From NCBI RefSeq assembly GCF_044594925.1, contig NZ_CP138991.1, positions 3,596,001-3,660,000 of the forward strand: a DNA stretch of 64,000 nucleotides, given 5' to 3'. This stretch comes from Maribacter sp044594925 (GTDB lineage: Bacteria > Bacteroidota > Bacteroidia > Flavobacteriales > Flavobacteriaceae). Below, in pieces: positions 42,201 to 52,164 of this stretch. Position numbers and translations under genes: made by a program. Within the stretch, counting starts at the first letter, position 1, and each line of letters begins with the position of its first letter. The notes beneath the pieces were generated by a model, which saw only the letters and a list, made by a program, of their open reading frames with translations, had not been told where the DNA came from and did no database searches.

Positions 42201-44600
42201 ATGTTTAAAAATTATCTAAAAATCGCCTGGAGGAACCTAGGTAAGAACAAAGGGTATTCTGCAATTAATATCGGTGGTCTTGCCATAGGTATGACTTGTT
42301 TCTTGCTTATAGCGATGTTCATAAAAAACGAACTGTCCTATGATACGTACCACGAGAAAGCAGATAATATTTATAGGATAGTTCATCATGGTAGTGAGGA
42401 TAATCTAGAGGACAGATGGGTTTGGGGGAATGCTCCCGTAGGGCCAGCATTAAAAGCAGATTTTTCTGAGGTCATAGAAAAAGTACAGTTCTCTGGAAGG
42501 TCAGATGTTCTATTGGAATATAATGAACGTTCGTTTCAGGAAGGAAATACTTTTTACGTAGATGAAACAGTTTTTAAGGTATTTAGTTGGCCTTTATTGG
42601 CCGGTAATCCGGAAACAGCATTAAAAGCCCCTTATTCTATAGTACTTACCGAAAGTACCGCAAAAAAGTACTTTGGAAAAGAAGATCCTATCGGTAAAAC
42701 AATGGATGGTAACGGTGGTAGAGCTAATGACGGTATTTATACTGTTACAGGAGTAATGAAGGATGTTCCTGCTAATTCACATTTTTCGTTTGATGCGCTC
42801 ATGTCCATGAGTTCTTTTTACCAAACAAGACCTGAGATTTTTGAAGCTTGGGGCTACGTAGATTTTTATACATATTTTTTGGTTACGGATAACTTTGACC
42901 AACAGGCTTTTCAGGCTAAAATGCCAGAGTTCTTAAAAAGAAATAGACCGGCAGAGAATGCTGAATATTACTATGATCTTTCTTTTGAACCTTTAAAAGA
43001 TGCCTATCTAAATTCTGAAGCTGCAAGACAACCTGGAATAACGGGTAGTCTATCCAATATCTACATATTTGCCATAATAGGGCTGTTTATTTTGATTATT
43101 GCTTGTATTAATTTTATGAATTTGGCTACAGCTCGTTCTTTGGAAAGAGCAAAAGAAGTTGGCGTTAGAAAGGTGATTGGAGCGGACAAACAAGGATTGC
43201 GGTATCAATTTCTTGGAGAGTCGATGCTTATGGTATTCATAGCCTCCTTGATCGGGTTGGCATTAGTTGTCATCTGTCTCCCTGCCATGAGGCAAATCAC
43301 GGGAAAACTATTCTTAAGTAATGAGATTTTTAACAGTACTACATTATTGGTCTATTTTGGAATGGCTTTGATAACTGGTGTTTTGGCCGGTTCCTACCCA
43401 GCATTTATATTGTCAAACTTTAAGCCTTCAAGTGTTTTAAAAGGTGTGTTCAGGACCTCTCAAAAAGGAAACAGCCTTAGAAAGGGCTTGGTCATTTTTC
43501 AATTCAGTCTTTCTATTGCACTGATTGCAAGTACGGTAATCGTGTATTTTCAATTAGGTTTTATGTTGGACAAGAATTTAGGGTTCGATAGAGAGCAGCA
43601 ACTAGTGATTGACTTCAACTGGGACGGTCAGGTACTGGATAATATGGAAACGATTAAAAGGGAGTTCATGAATCTGCCCGAAGTGGTTTCGGTTGCTGGC
43701 TCGCGAACGGTACCGGGCGGTCACTTTCCTGCTGCAGGAACAGAAATAGAAACCTCTGAAGGAAAGATGGAGCACTTTGAGCCCTTTTTATATGAAATCG
43801 ATTTTGATTTTATTCCCCATTATGAGATTGAAGTAGTGGCGGGAAGGCCTTACTCCAGGGAGTTTGTTACGGACTCTCTTTCCGCAATGGTGGTCAACGA
43901 GTCTGCAGCAAGAAGCTTTGGATACGCAGACCCTTCGGATATCATAGGTAAAAGTTTTGAGCAATGGGGACGAGAGGGGAAAATAGTTGGTGTGGTTAAG
44001 GATTTCAACTATTTATCACTTCATCAACAAGTGGCGCCTTTAACCTTGCGTTACTCGCAATTTGGAAAGTACCTGTCAATAAAGATCAAATCTGCCAATA
44101 TGCAACAGGCCATAACTAATATTGAGCGCAAGTGGTCAGAAATTGCGCCTCACCGTCCTTTCCTTTATAGTTTTTTGGATGAGTCCTTCAATACACAGTA
44201 CGAAGCAGATTTCAAGTTTAAAAATCTGTTTACTATTTTCTCATTTTTAGCTATTCTAATTGCCTGTTTAGGACTTTTGGGCTTAGCAACCTATAGTGCA
44301 GTACAACGAACAAAAGAGATAGGAGTGCGTAAAGTTCTAGGCGCAGAGGTTTCAAGCATTGTAACGTTGCTATCTAAAGATTTTATGAAATTAGTCTTGA
44401 TTGCCATATTAATTGCAACTCCGTTTTCTTGGTACGCTATGAATAAATGGTTAAACGTGTATGCTTATCAAGTAGAGATAAGTTGGTGGGTTTTTGCGCT
44501 GTCGGGAGGTATTGCCCTTGCTATTGCCGTAGCTACAGTAAGCTTTCATGCCATTAAAGCGGCAAGGGCAAATCCGGTAAAAAGCTTGCGAACAGAATAA
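42201..44600 (+). CDS. FtsX/MacB_PCD-type ABC permease, array member 2
   Basis: 799 residues, same two-half layout. It starts MFKNYLKIAWRNLGKNKGYS. First coupling motif AKEVGVRKVIGADKQG, second TKEIGVRKVLGAEVSS. Distinctive periplasmic sequence includes HHGSEDNLEDRWVWG in half 1 and AGSRTVPGGHFPAAGTEIET in half 2, so ligand or partner contacts probably differ from its neighbours. It begins 24 nt after member 1. Its last 30 nt including the stop are identical to those of member 3, which suggests gene conversion or recent duplication of the ends. Confidence 0.92.
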   Translation: MFKNYLKIAWRNLGKNKGYSAINIGGLAIGMTCFLLIAMFIKNELSYDTYHEKADNIYRIVHHGSEDNLEDRWVWGNAPVGPALKADFSEVIEKVQFSGRSDVLLEYNERSFQEGNTFYVDETVFKVFSWPLLAGNPETALKAPYSIVLTESTAKKYFGKEDPIGKTMDGNGGRANDGIYTVTGVMKDVPANSHFSFDALMSMSSFYQTRPEIFEAWGYVDFYTYFLVTDNFDQQAFQAKMPEFLKRNRPAENAEYYYDLSFEPLKDAYLNSEAARQPGITGSLSNIYIFAIIGLFILIIACINFMNLATARSLERAKEVGVRKVIGADKQGLRYQFLGESMLMVFIASLIGLALVVICLPAMRQITGKLFLSNEIFNSTTLLVYFGMALITGVLAGSYPAFILSNFKPSSVLKGVFRTSQKGNSLRKGLVIFQFSLSIALIASTVIVYFQLGFMLDKNLGFDREQQLVIDFNWDGQVLDNMETIKREFMNLPEVVSVAGSRTVPGGHFPAAGTEIETSEGKMEHFEPFLYEIDFDFIPHYEIEVVAGRPYSREFVTDSLSAMVVNESAARSFGYADPSDIIGKSFEQWGREGKIVGVVKDFNYLSLHQQVAPLTLRYSQFGKYLSIKIKSANMQQAITNIERKWSEIAPHRPFLYSFLDESFNTQYEADFKFKNLFTIFSFLAILIACLGLLGLATYSAVQRTKEIGVRKVLGAEVSSIVTLLSKDFMKLVLIAILIATPFSWYAMNKWLNVYAYQVEISWWVFALSGGIALAIAVATVSFHAIKAARANPVKSLRTE

Positions 44601-44648
44601 TTCATCAGTCTACGACGAACGTGGATAATCATCAAAAAACAAACTATC

Positions 44649-47078
44649 ATGTTAAAGCAATATATAAAAATCGCTTGGAGGAATCTCTTTAAGAATAAGC
44701 AGCAGACCATTATAAACCTGTTAGGGTTGACGGTAGGTACTGTTAGCTGTCTTTCCATTTTGTTGTACGTATTTTCACAATTTGGTTATGATGAACATCA
44801 TGAGAATGCGGACATGGTCTACAGAGTGGAAACAATCATAGAACGAGATGGAAAAGTCTCTTTTAATACCGCAGCGGCGTCTCCGCCGATAGCATTTGCT
44901 TTAAAGGAAGATTTTCCAGAGGTTCAAGAAGCTACCCGAGTGGTGTTGACCGATGTTTTTTACAGTAATTTAATAGGTGCCGCGGATAGTGAAGATGCCT
45001 ATTATGAGCCCCGGGTATATATGGCAGATTCTACCTTTTTTAAAGTGTTCAACTATAAATTTGTTGAAGGCAGACAAGAAACTGCCTTGAATGAGCCCAA
45101 TGCCCTGGTGCTCTCCTCTTATTTGGCAAATAAACTGTTCGGCACTCAAAAAGCTTTAGGTAAAGCAGTAACATGGGGTAGTGGTGCGGATGCCCAAACT
45201 TTAACGGTAAAAGGTGTTTTTGATGAATCCTATGAAAAATCGCACTTAGACCCAAACTACATTGTAAGCATGAGTACCCCTGGAATGGGAACTTTTGTTC
45301 AAAATTTTCAAAGTTTTGCAACTAACAATTTTGTGTATAGTTATGTAAAACTACAACCGAATAGTAATGCCGCTGGGTTACAGAATAAATTACCTGGATT
45401 TATTCAGGAAAGAGGAGCCAAAGACCTTAAGGATGCAGGAATGGATAACAAGGTCCAAATACTTAAGCCTGTGTCAGATATTCATTTATATTCCGCAGGA
45501 AGAGATAATCAAATTCATGAAGTATCCAATATCAAATACCTTTATTTCTTACTAACGCTTGCCTTTTTTATTCAGCTGGTTGCCTGTATTAATTTTATAA
45601 ACTTAAGCACGGCACGGGCAAGTAAACGAGCAAAGGAAATAGGAGTACGTAAAGTAGTAGGGGCTGGGAAAAATAGTCTAATGTGTCAATTTTTGGGCGA
45701 ATCTTTGTTATTGTCCTTGTTTGCGATGCTCATTAGTGTTCCTATTACCATTTTTCTACTCCCGTTGGTAAACGAACTTACCAACGCTAGTTTGGGACAT
45801 GAGGACTTAATGAATTGGAGTATTGGCTTAATATTATTAGGGTTAGGTGTATTTACAGGACTGATTTCCGGAATTTATCCGGCCATAATATTATCATCCA
45901 TAAAACCGATTAAAGCGTTAAAAAGCGCTACAATTTTACAATCTGGCAACGGAACCTTCCGAAAAGCACTGGTGGTATTTCAATTTGTAGTTTCCATAAG
46001 TTTGGTGGCTACGGTGATTATCGTAACACAACAGTTTCGTTTTACACAAAATAAGGATTTGGGCTTTCAAAAGCAGAATCTACTAGCCCTAAGGATAGGG
46101 ACTGACGAGGCCTCAAGCAAGTTCGAATCTCTTAAAACCTCTTTCTTGAATATCCCAGGAGTCCTAAATGTATCTAGTGGAAATTATGCCCCGTCCGAAG
46201 TTATCTTAAATGATAATGGACTGTATTTACCGGGAGGAAATCGAGAAAATAATACGGTAGTTAAACGACAGGGAATAAGCGAGGGTTATTTTGAGACAAT
46301 GAATATTCCCTTATTGAAAGGAAGGGATTTCACTGTAGCCGATACAACAGATCAAATTATTGTAAATGAAGCTACATTAAAGATTTTTGACATTAAAGAA
46401 GAGGATGCGCTGAGCGCTAGATTGGTGCAGAGCTTTGGAGATGAAACCTTTGAAATGCGAATTGTAGGAGTAGTAAAAGATTATCATTTTGCCTCGTTAA
46501 AAAATGAAATAGCACCGTTATTTTTATATAAGGAAAATGAACCGAATTGGTTGTTTATTAAAACACAGACTACAGATTATCAACAACTATTATCAGGATT
46601 GGAAAATCAATGGAAAGCTACGGTAAGAAATGTTCCTTTTGACTATAGGTTTGTAGATAAGGAGGTAGAAAAACTATATGATGAGGAGAAACGATTGGGT
46701 CAAATTTCGATAGTATTTACCATTCTGGCGATTTTAATCAGCTGTTTGGGCCTATTCGGTTTGGTGTCATTTGTAGCGGAACAAAAGAAAAAGGAAATAG
46801 GTATTAGAAAAGTACTAGGTGCCAGTATTAATTCCGTAGTACAACTATTGACCAAAGACTTTATAAAGCTAGTTGGCATTGCTTTTTTAATAGCATCTCC
46901 GTTGGCTTATTATGCGATGCAACATTGGCTGGAAGATTTTACCTATCGCATAGAAATACAGTGGTGGGTATTTCTTCTAGCGGGTGGTTTCGCTCTGGTG
47001 ATTACTTTCTTTACCGTAGGTTTCCAATCGCTTAAATCTGCTTTGGCCAATCCGGTAAAAAGCTTGCGAACAGAATAA
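44649..47078 (+). CDS. FtsX/MacB_PCD-type ABC permease, array member 3
   Basis: 809 residues, the longest complete member. It starts MLKQYIKIAWRNLFKNKQQT. Coupling motifs are AKEIGVRKVVGAGKNS and KKEIGIRKVLGASINS, and it ends NPVKSLRTE. The first periplasmic domain holds a distinctive ADSEDAYYEPRVYMADSTFF stretch. It is followed by 235 nt without a gene that carry a second copy of the operator/promoter architecture, so it is the last gene of the first transcription unit. Confidence 0.92.
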   Translation: MLKQYIKIAWRNLFKNKQQTIINLLGLTVGTVSCLSILLYVFSQFGYDEHHENADMVYRVETIIERDGKVSFNTAAASPPIAFALKEDFPEVQEATRVVLTDVFYSNLIGAADSEDAYYEPRVYMADSTFFKVFNYKFVEGRQETALNEPNALVLSSYLANKLFGTQKALGKAVTWGSGADAQTLTVKGVFDESYEKSHLDPNYIVSMSTPGMGTFVQNFQSFATNNFVYSYVKLQPNSNAAGLQNKLPGFIQERGAKDLKDAGMDNKVQILKPVSDIHLYSAGRDNQIHEVSNIKYLYFLLTLAFFIQLVACINFINLSTARASKRAKEIGVRKVVGAGKNSLMCQFLGESLLLSLFAMLISVPITIFLLPLVNELTNASLGHEDLMNWSIGLILLGLGVFTGLISGIYPAIILSSIKPIKALKSATILQSGNGTFRKALVVFQFVVSISLVATVIIVTQQFRFTQNKDLGFQKQNLLALRIGTDEASSKFESLKTSFLNIPGVLNVSSGNYAPSEVILNDNGLYLPGGNRENNTVVKRQGISEGYFETMNIPLLKGRDFTVADTTDQIIVNEATLKIFDIKEEDALSARLVQSFGDETFEMRIVGVVKDYHFASLKNEIAPLFLYKENEPNWLFIKTQTTDYQQLLSGLENQWKATVRNVPFDYRFVDKEVEKLYDEEKRLGQISIVFTILAILISCLGLFGLVSFVAEQKKKEIGIRKVLGASINSVVQLLTKDFIKLVGIAFLIASPLAYYAMQHWLEDFTYRIEIQWWVFLLAGGFALVITFFTVGFQSLKSALANPVKSLRTE

Positions 47079-47158
47079 CAATTATTGGTTATACATATGC
47101 AGATAGTCTTGTTTTATTATACAATGAACTTGTAACAGTTTCTTGCAGGAATAGTCAT

Positions 47159-47197
47159 TGTAAACATATTGTACATGTAATGTCCAAATATTTGACA
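47159..47197. promoter_or_regulatory. Paired dyads, predicted activator-binding sites (set 2)
   Basis: TGTAAACATATTGTACA (47159-47175) and TGTCCAAATATTTGACA (47181-47197). They have the TGT-N11-ACA form and 22-bp centre spacing of the pair at 36030-36068. Relative to the TGGCA element they are closer by 10 bp, about one helical turn, so they would face the same side. Confidence 0.65.
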
Positions 47198-47223
47198 GTT
47201 AAAGAGATTTTAATTTATGCAAT

Positions 47224-47266
47224 TATATGATATTCAGTAGGTTGTATGTTTGGCATGAAAATAGGC
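47224..47266 (+). promoter_or_regulatory. Sigma-54-like promoter before permease member 4
   Basis: TATATGATATTCAGTA (47224-47239) is identical to 36105-36120, and TGGCATGAAAATAGGC begins at 47251, with the same 27-nt offset as upstream of the TolC gene. The -24 GG is intact. The -12 GC is shifted by one base or reads GG, so this promoter is weaker or degenerate. Confidence 0.5.
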
Positions 47267-47313
47267 TTTCATGATTCGTTATCTGCTGATAACCAATCAA
47301 AAAACGAACAATC

Positions 47314-49713
47314 ATGTTTAAAAATTATTTAAAAATTGCTTGGAGAAATCTAATCAAGAACAAGGCATATTCCATAATTAATATCGGTGGTCTGGCCTTG
47401 GGAATGGCCGTAACTTTGATTATTGGTTTGTGGATGCAGGATGAACTTAGCTACAACGACAATTTTGGTAACAAAGAAAAATTCGCACAGGTCTATCAGT
47501 CCCAGACCTTTAATAACAGAACGGGAACAGGACCTGCTATTCCCTTACCCTTAGAACCTGCTTTAAGAGAAGGTTTTGGGAATAATTTCAAGTATTTGGT
47601 AATGTCTTCTTGGACCAATGATTCCTATATAAAATATGGTGAGGTTAATCTTTCTAGACCCGGAAACTACATGCAGCGAAATGCACCTGAGCTATTAGGA
47701 CTCAATGTTCTTAAAGGAGAAAAAGATGGATTGCGAGAAATAAACGCTATCATGCTTTCTGAGTCTACTGCTGACGCCTTTTTTGGAGATGAAGACCCAA
47801 TCGGAAAAACCGTACGTATTAGTAATGAATATGATATGATGGTAACCTCCGTATATGAAGACATGCCTTATAATTCTTCTTTTAGGGATTTAGATTATAT
47901 CATGCCTTGGGAACATTACTATAATACTCGGGAGTGGATGCAGAACTCAAAAGATAATTGGGGGAATAATTCTTTTCAAATGTTCGTTGAAATAGCTGAT
48001 AATACTACAATGAACAGCATTACCAACGCTATTATAGATGTTAAGAAAAATGCCGATGAAGAGGTTGTGGAATACAATCCTAGAATCTTTCTTTTTCCGA
48101 TGGAAGATTGGTATTTAAAAAATAATTTCGAGAATGGTATTCAGACGGGTGGAAGAATAAAGTACGTATGGCTTTTCGGTATTATTGGGGCTTTTGTATT
48201 GCTTCTGGCCTGTATCAATTTTATGAATTTAAGCACGGCACGTTCTGAGAAAAGAAGTAAAGAAGTAGGTATTCGTAAGTCTATTGGATCACAAAGGGGA
48301 CAGCTAATTTATCAGTTTTTAAGCGAATCGTTTTTGGTGGTTGTTTTTGCCTATTTTTTAGCATTAGTAATTGTATTGGTATCTCTTAAAGGATTCAACG
48401 AATTAGCTCGCAAGGAGATTATCTTTCCATGGTTGAATCCAACCTTCTGGATAATTTCTGTGCTATTCATTCTTTTCACCGCTTTATTGGCAGGGAGCTA
48501 CCCAGCACTCTACTTATCGTCTTTTAGACCAGTAGATGTATTAAAAGGAACTTTTAAGGTAGGTAGGTATGCCGGCTTGCCAAGGAAGATTTTAGTAGTG
48601 GTACAGTTCACCGTATCGGTAGCTTTTATTATAGGTACCGTTATTGTCATGCAACAGATCAATCATGCAAAGAACAGACCTATTGGTTATGACAAAGAGG
48701 GTTTGATACAGATACCTACTTTTAGCCAAGACTTTAGTGGAAAAACAGATCTCATGAGAGAGCAGTTTCTAAATTCGGGTGCTGTGGTTCAAATGGCTAC
48801 TTCTAGTAGTCCAACTACAAGAATTTGGTCAAATAGGAGTGGTTTTACATGGGAAGGTAAACCTGAAGGTTTTCAGGAGGACTTGGCATGGACGGAGGTA
48901 TCATCGGAATATGCCAAAACCCTGAACTTAAAAATTGTTGAAGGAAGGGATTTTTCTAGGGATTTTGCGTCAGACTCATTAGGGGTATTAATCAATCAAA
49001 CGGCTAAAAAATATTTGGGGATGGAAAACCCTATTGGACAGTTATTGCGAGATGCCGATATAGAAGACCCTGATCCACCAATGAAGATCATAGGGGTCGT
49101 AGAGGATATGATCACCCAATCGCCCTACGAGCCTGTTAAGCAAGGGGTTTATGTATATGACAGATTTGAAAATTTTAGTTATTACAATCTGCGATTGAAC
49201 CCTAATCGCAGTGCGGGTGAAAACTTGGCTACCATTGAACGTGTTTTTAAAGAGAATTTTCCAGCCATTCCTTTTGAGTATGATTTTGTGGACGAGGAGT
49301 ATGCGACAAAATTTGCCGCTGAACAGCGCATTGGAACGCTATCTGGTATATTCACCGCTTTGGCCATACTCATTAGTTGTCTAGGGTTATTTGGACTTAC
49401 CTCCTTTGTGGCGGAACAACGTACTAAGGAAATAGGAGTGAGAAAGGTGCTTGGGGCATCCATCTTCAACGTCTGGAACATGCTTTCAAAAGATTTTTTG
49501 AAGCTAGTTGTTATCTCTTGTTTTATTGCGGTTCCCGTGGCGTATTATGTCATGAACGGTTGGCTACAAGAGTATCCATATCGCGTAATTCTTAAGTGGT
49601 GGATTTTTGCTTTGGCCATGCTAGGTGCAATGTTCGTCACGGTTCTTACGGTGAGTTTTCAGGCCATAAAGGCTGCAAAGGCAAACCCGGTAAAGAGCTT
49701 GCGAACGGAGTAA
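47314..49713 (+). CDS. FtsX/MacB_PCD-type ABC permease, array member 4
   Basis: 799 residues, first gene of the second transcription unit. It starts MFKNYLKIAWRNLIKNKAYS. Coupling motifs are SKEVGIRKSIGSQRGQ and TKEIGVRKVLGASIFN, and it ends NPVKSLRTE. Its second periplasmic domain (LNSGAVVQMATSSSPTTRIW, then GRDFSRDFASDS) is closely matched by member 9, and its core helices by member 10, so members 4, 9 and 10 form a subgroup. The preceding 235-nt gap holds the second operator/promoter set. Confidence 0.92.
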   Translation: MFKNYLKIAWRNLIKNKAYSIINIGGLALGMAVTLIIGLWMQDELSYNDNFGNKEKFAQVYQSQTFNNRTGTGPAIPLPLEPALREGFGNNFKYLVMSSWTNDSYIKYGEVNLSRPGNYMQRNAPELLGLNVLKGEKDGLREINAIMLSESTADAFFGDEDPIGKTVRISNEYDMMVTSVYEDMPYNSSFRDLDYIMPWEHYYNTREWMQNSKDNWGNNSFQMFVEIADNTTMNSITNAIIDVKKNADEEVVEYNPRIFLFPMEDWYLKNNFENGIQTGGRIKYVWLFGIIGAFVLLLACINFMNLSTARSEKRSKEVGIRKSIGSQRGQLIYQFLSESFLVVVFAYFLALVIVLVSLKGFNELARKEIIFPWLNPTFWIISVLFILFTALLAGSYPALYLSSFRPVDVLKGTFKVGRYAGLPRKILVVVQFTVSVAFIIGTVIVMQQINHAKNRPIGYDKEGLIQIPTFSQDFSGKTDLMREQFLNSGAVVQMATSSSPTTRIWSNRSGFTWEGKPEGFQEDLAWTEVSSEYAKTLNLKIVEGRDFSRDFASDSLGVLINQTAKKYLGMENPIGQLLRDADIEDPDPPMKIIGVVEDMITQSPYEPVKQGVYVYDRFENFSYYNLRLNPNRSAGENLATIERVFKENFPAIPFEYDFVDEEYATKFAAEQRIGTLSGIFTALAILISCLGLFGLTSFVAEQRTKEIGVRKVLGASIFNVWNMLSKDFLKLVVISCFIAVPVAYYVMNGWLQEYPYRVILKWWIFALAMLGAMFVTVLTVSFQAIKAAKANPVKSLRTE

Positions 49714-49729
49714 AAGAATAATCAATCTG

Positions 49730-49747
49730 TGTTGAACTTTGTCAACA
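49730..49747. other. Short inverted repeat between permease members 4 and 5
   Basis: TGTTGA pairs with TCAACA across ACTTTG. It resembles the TGT-N11-ACA dyads but has one more spacer base (N12) and no partner site, so it is more likely a small mRNA hairpin. Confidence 0.35.
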
Positions 49748-49763
49748 TCAAAAAACGAGAATC

Positions 49764-52154
49764 ATGATAACAAATCATTTTAAATTAGCTTGGCGAAATT
49801 TAAAGGGAAACCCAATGTTTTCGGTAATTAACATAGTAGGCCTCTCTTTGGGTTTGGCAATTACCATTTTGCTTTTTATGTTCATAACCTACGAACGTAG
49901 TTATGATACCGATTATGCCAATAGCGAAGATATATATAGAACGCTGATACGTACTGGTGAGTCCTATGACAACCAAGTTTTCTGTACCTCACCGGCGGCA
50001 CTTGCCCCTGCATTAAAATCTGATATTTCAGAGGTGAAATATGCAGCTCGTATGTTAAAACATGATTTTGGGCAGACTGCTTTTATTAAGGTTGATGAGA
50101 ATAATTTTTTAGAAAAAGAACTCTATTGGTGTGATCCAGATTTGCTTACTATTTTTAGTATGGAATTTACAAAGGGAAATCCCAATACCGCTTTAGATAG
50201 ACCAAACACTGTTATTTTATCAGAAAGTACTGCTAAAAAATACTTTCCCGACAATGATCCCATAGGGGAAACTATTACGGTTGATAATGAAAAACAATTA
50301 GAAGTAACCGGTGTGTTCAAAGATTTTCCGGGAAACAGCACACTCCATTGTAATATGATAGGTTCTTTTAGCTCTTCATGGGCAGCAGATAATCCTACTT
50401 GGGGAAACTCTAGTTTTGAAACGTATATTCAACTAAAGAAGAACACATCAGTTACTGCTACGGAGACACAAATGCAGGCAGTTTTAGATAAAAATGTTAC
50501 AAAGGAGGGGCAATGGTTCACCTTATCGCTGCAGCCTTTAGAGAAAGTACATTTATACTCCACAGATTATGTGAATTCATATACCAATAGAGTGGGTAAT
50601 ATAAATGAGATAGAAAATTTATCGATTCTAGGGCTATTGATTTTAATAATTGCATGCGTCAATTATATGAATTTAATGACCGCCAGATCTCAAAAACGCT
50701 CCAAGGATGTAGGGATAAATAAAACGCTTGGGGCATCTTCGAAAAGCATGATTTTGCGTTTTTACACGGAGACCGGCCTAGTAACCTTTATAGCCTTGGC
50801 TATTGGGATGCTGATAGCTTATGTAACTGTTCCTATTTTTAATAGCATTACGGAACAAGAATTAGATGTTTCATTTCTATTAAGTCCAGAGTTGTTTATA
50901 GGTTTAGTTACGTTTTGGGCCCTTACAACACTCGTTTCAGGGTCGTATCCCGCCTTTTATTTATCGCGTTCCTCCCCTAAGGCCATATTGAATCCTGAAA
51001 TTAAAAAAGGAGGAGGAGTTGTCCAGATTAGGAAAGGCTTGGTGGTATTACAGTTCGCGGCATCGGTGATGCTTATTGTTGGCGTTATTGTTATTTATCA
51101 ACAATTACAGTTGATGCAAAATAAAAAATTAGGTTACGAACCGGAGAACACGGTCGCTATATCCACAATGGCCATTCCGGACAAAGCAAAGACCAAAGCA
51201 TTGGTGCAAGAGTTACAATCTTTGAGCAATGTTACCGATATAGCTATGGCGCAAGGATTTCCCGGGGTTACGGTAAGTGGCAGAATGTTGTTCAAAAATC
51301 AAGAAGATGAAAATGGTTTGCGAATAAGCACCAATAGGATTGATGCAGAAGCTATTGGTTTGTTGAAATTAAAACTACTAGCGGGTAATCTATTACCGAA
51401 ATTGAAGCAAGAGAACGACACCATTATAGATGTTGTTCTTAATAAAAAGGCGATACGATATTTGGGCTATTCTGTGGAAGATGCAATCGGTAAGAAAGCT
51501 TTGATAGGAGGCTTTGGTGGCAATGCAACCATAGTTGGTGTCATTGACGATTTTAATTTTGAATCCCTACATGAACCCATTGGGGCCTATGCTTTTCACA
51601 ATGGCAAAACAGAACCTAAATCCTTTGCCTTAGTACGATTTAATAGCGCATCCTTACCTGTGATTATTGGGGAGTTAGAGACTAAATTTAAAGAAGTAGT
51701 TCCGGAGTCCAGTTTTGAATATGTTTTCTTGGACAAGAATCTCGAACGTTTTTACTCACTTGAACGGAAAACGGCCACATTAGGACTGCTCTTCTGTGTT
51801 CTAGCCATATTTGTGGCCTGTTTAGGATTATTTGGCTTAGCAGCTTTTATGGCAGAACAGCGTAAGAAAGAAATTGGCGTACGCAAAGTTTTAGGAGCTA
51901 GTGTATTTACCATTACAAAGATGTTATCCACAGACTTTGTGAAATTAGTTTTCATTTCTTTGGTCATAAGTTTTCCTATAGCTTATTGGGTAATGAATAA
52001 TTGGTTGGAAAATTTTGCTTACCGAATAAATATTAATTGGTCCGTATTTGTTATATCAGGTTTAATAGCCATTGCCATTGCATTGTTCACGGTGAGTTTC
52101 CAATCTATAAAAGCGGCAATGGTCAACCCCGTTAAAAGTCTAAGAACAGAATAA
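49764..52154 (+). CDS. FtsX/MacB_PCD-type ABC permease, array member 5
   Basis: 796 residues. It starts MITNHFKLAWRNLKGNPMFS. The first coupling motif is altered (SKDVGINKTLGASSKS, with Asn in place of the usual Arg), the second is canonical (KKEIGVRKVLGASVFT). It ends NPVKSLRTE. The second half begins IRKGLVVLQFAASVMLIVGV. It lies 50 nt after member 4 with a short inverted repeat between, and 10 nt before member 6. Confidence 0.91.
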   Translation: MITNHFKLAWRNLKGNPMFSVINIVGLSLGLAITILLFMFITYERSYDTDYANSEDIYRTLIRTGESYDNQVFCTSPAALAPALKSDISEVKYAARMLKHDFGQTAFIKVDENNFLEKELYWCDPDLLTIFSMEFTKGNPNTALDRPNTVILSESTAKKYFPDNDPIGETITVDNEKQLEVTGVFKDFPGNSTLHCNMIGSFSSSWAADNPTWGNSSFETYIQLKKNTSVTATETQMQAVLDKNVTKEGQWFTLSLQPLEKVHLYSTDYVNSYTNRVGNINEIENLSILGLLILIIACVNYMNLMTARSQKRSKDVGINKTLGASSKSMILRFYTETGLVTFIALAIGMLIAYVTVPIFNSITEQELDVSFLLSPELFIGLVTFWALTTLVSGSYPAFYLSRSSPKAILNPEIKKGGGVVQIRKGLVVLQFAASVMLIVGVIVIYQQLQLMQNKKLGYEPENTVAISTMAIPDKAKTKALVQELQSLSNVTDIAMAQGFPGVTVSGRMLFKNQEDENGLRISTNRIDAEAIGLLKLKLLAGNLLPKLKQENDTIIDVVLNKKAIRYLGYSVEDAIGKKALIGGFGGNATIVGVIDDFNFESLHEPIGAYAFHNGKTEPKSFALVRFNSASLPVIIGELETKFKEVVPESSFEYVFLDKNLERFYSLERKTATLGLLFCVLAIFVACLGLFGLAAFMAEQRKKEIGVRKVLGASVFTITKMLSTDFVKLVFISLVISFPIAYWVMNNWLENFAYRININWSVFVISGLIAIAIALFTVSFQSIKAAMVNPVKSLRTE

Positions 52155-52164
52155 GAAATTGATT

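Noticed and set aside
49730..49747. Further activator dyad between permeases 4 and 5
   Set aside because: The spacer is N12 rather than N11, there is no second site 22 bp away and no TGGCA element downstream.
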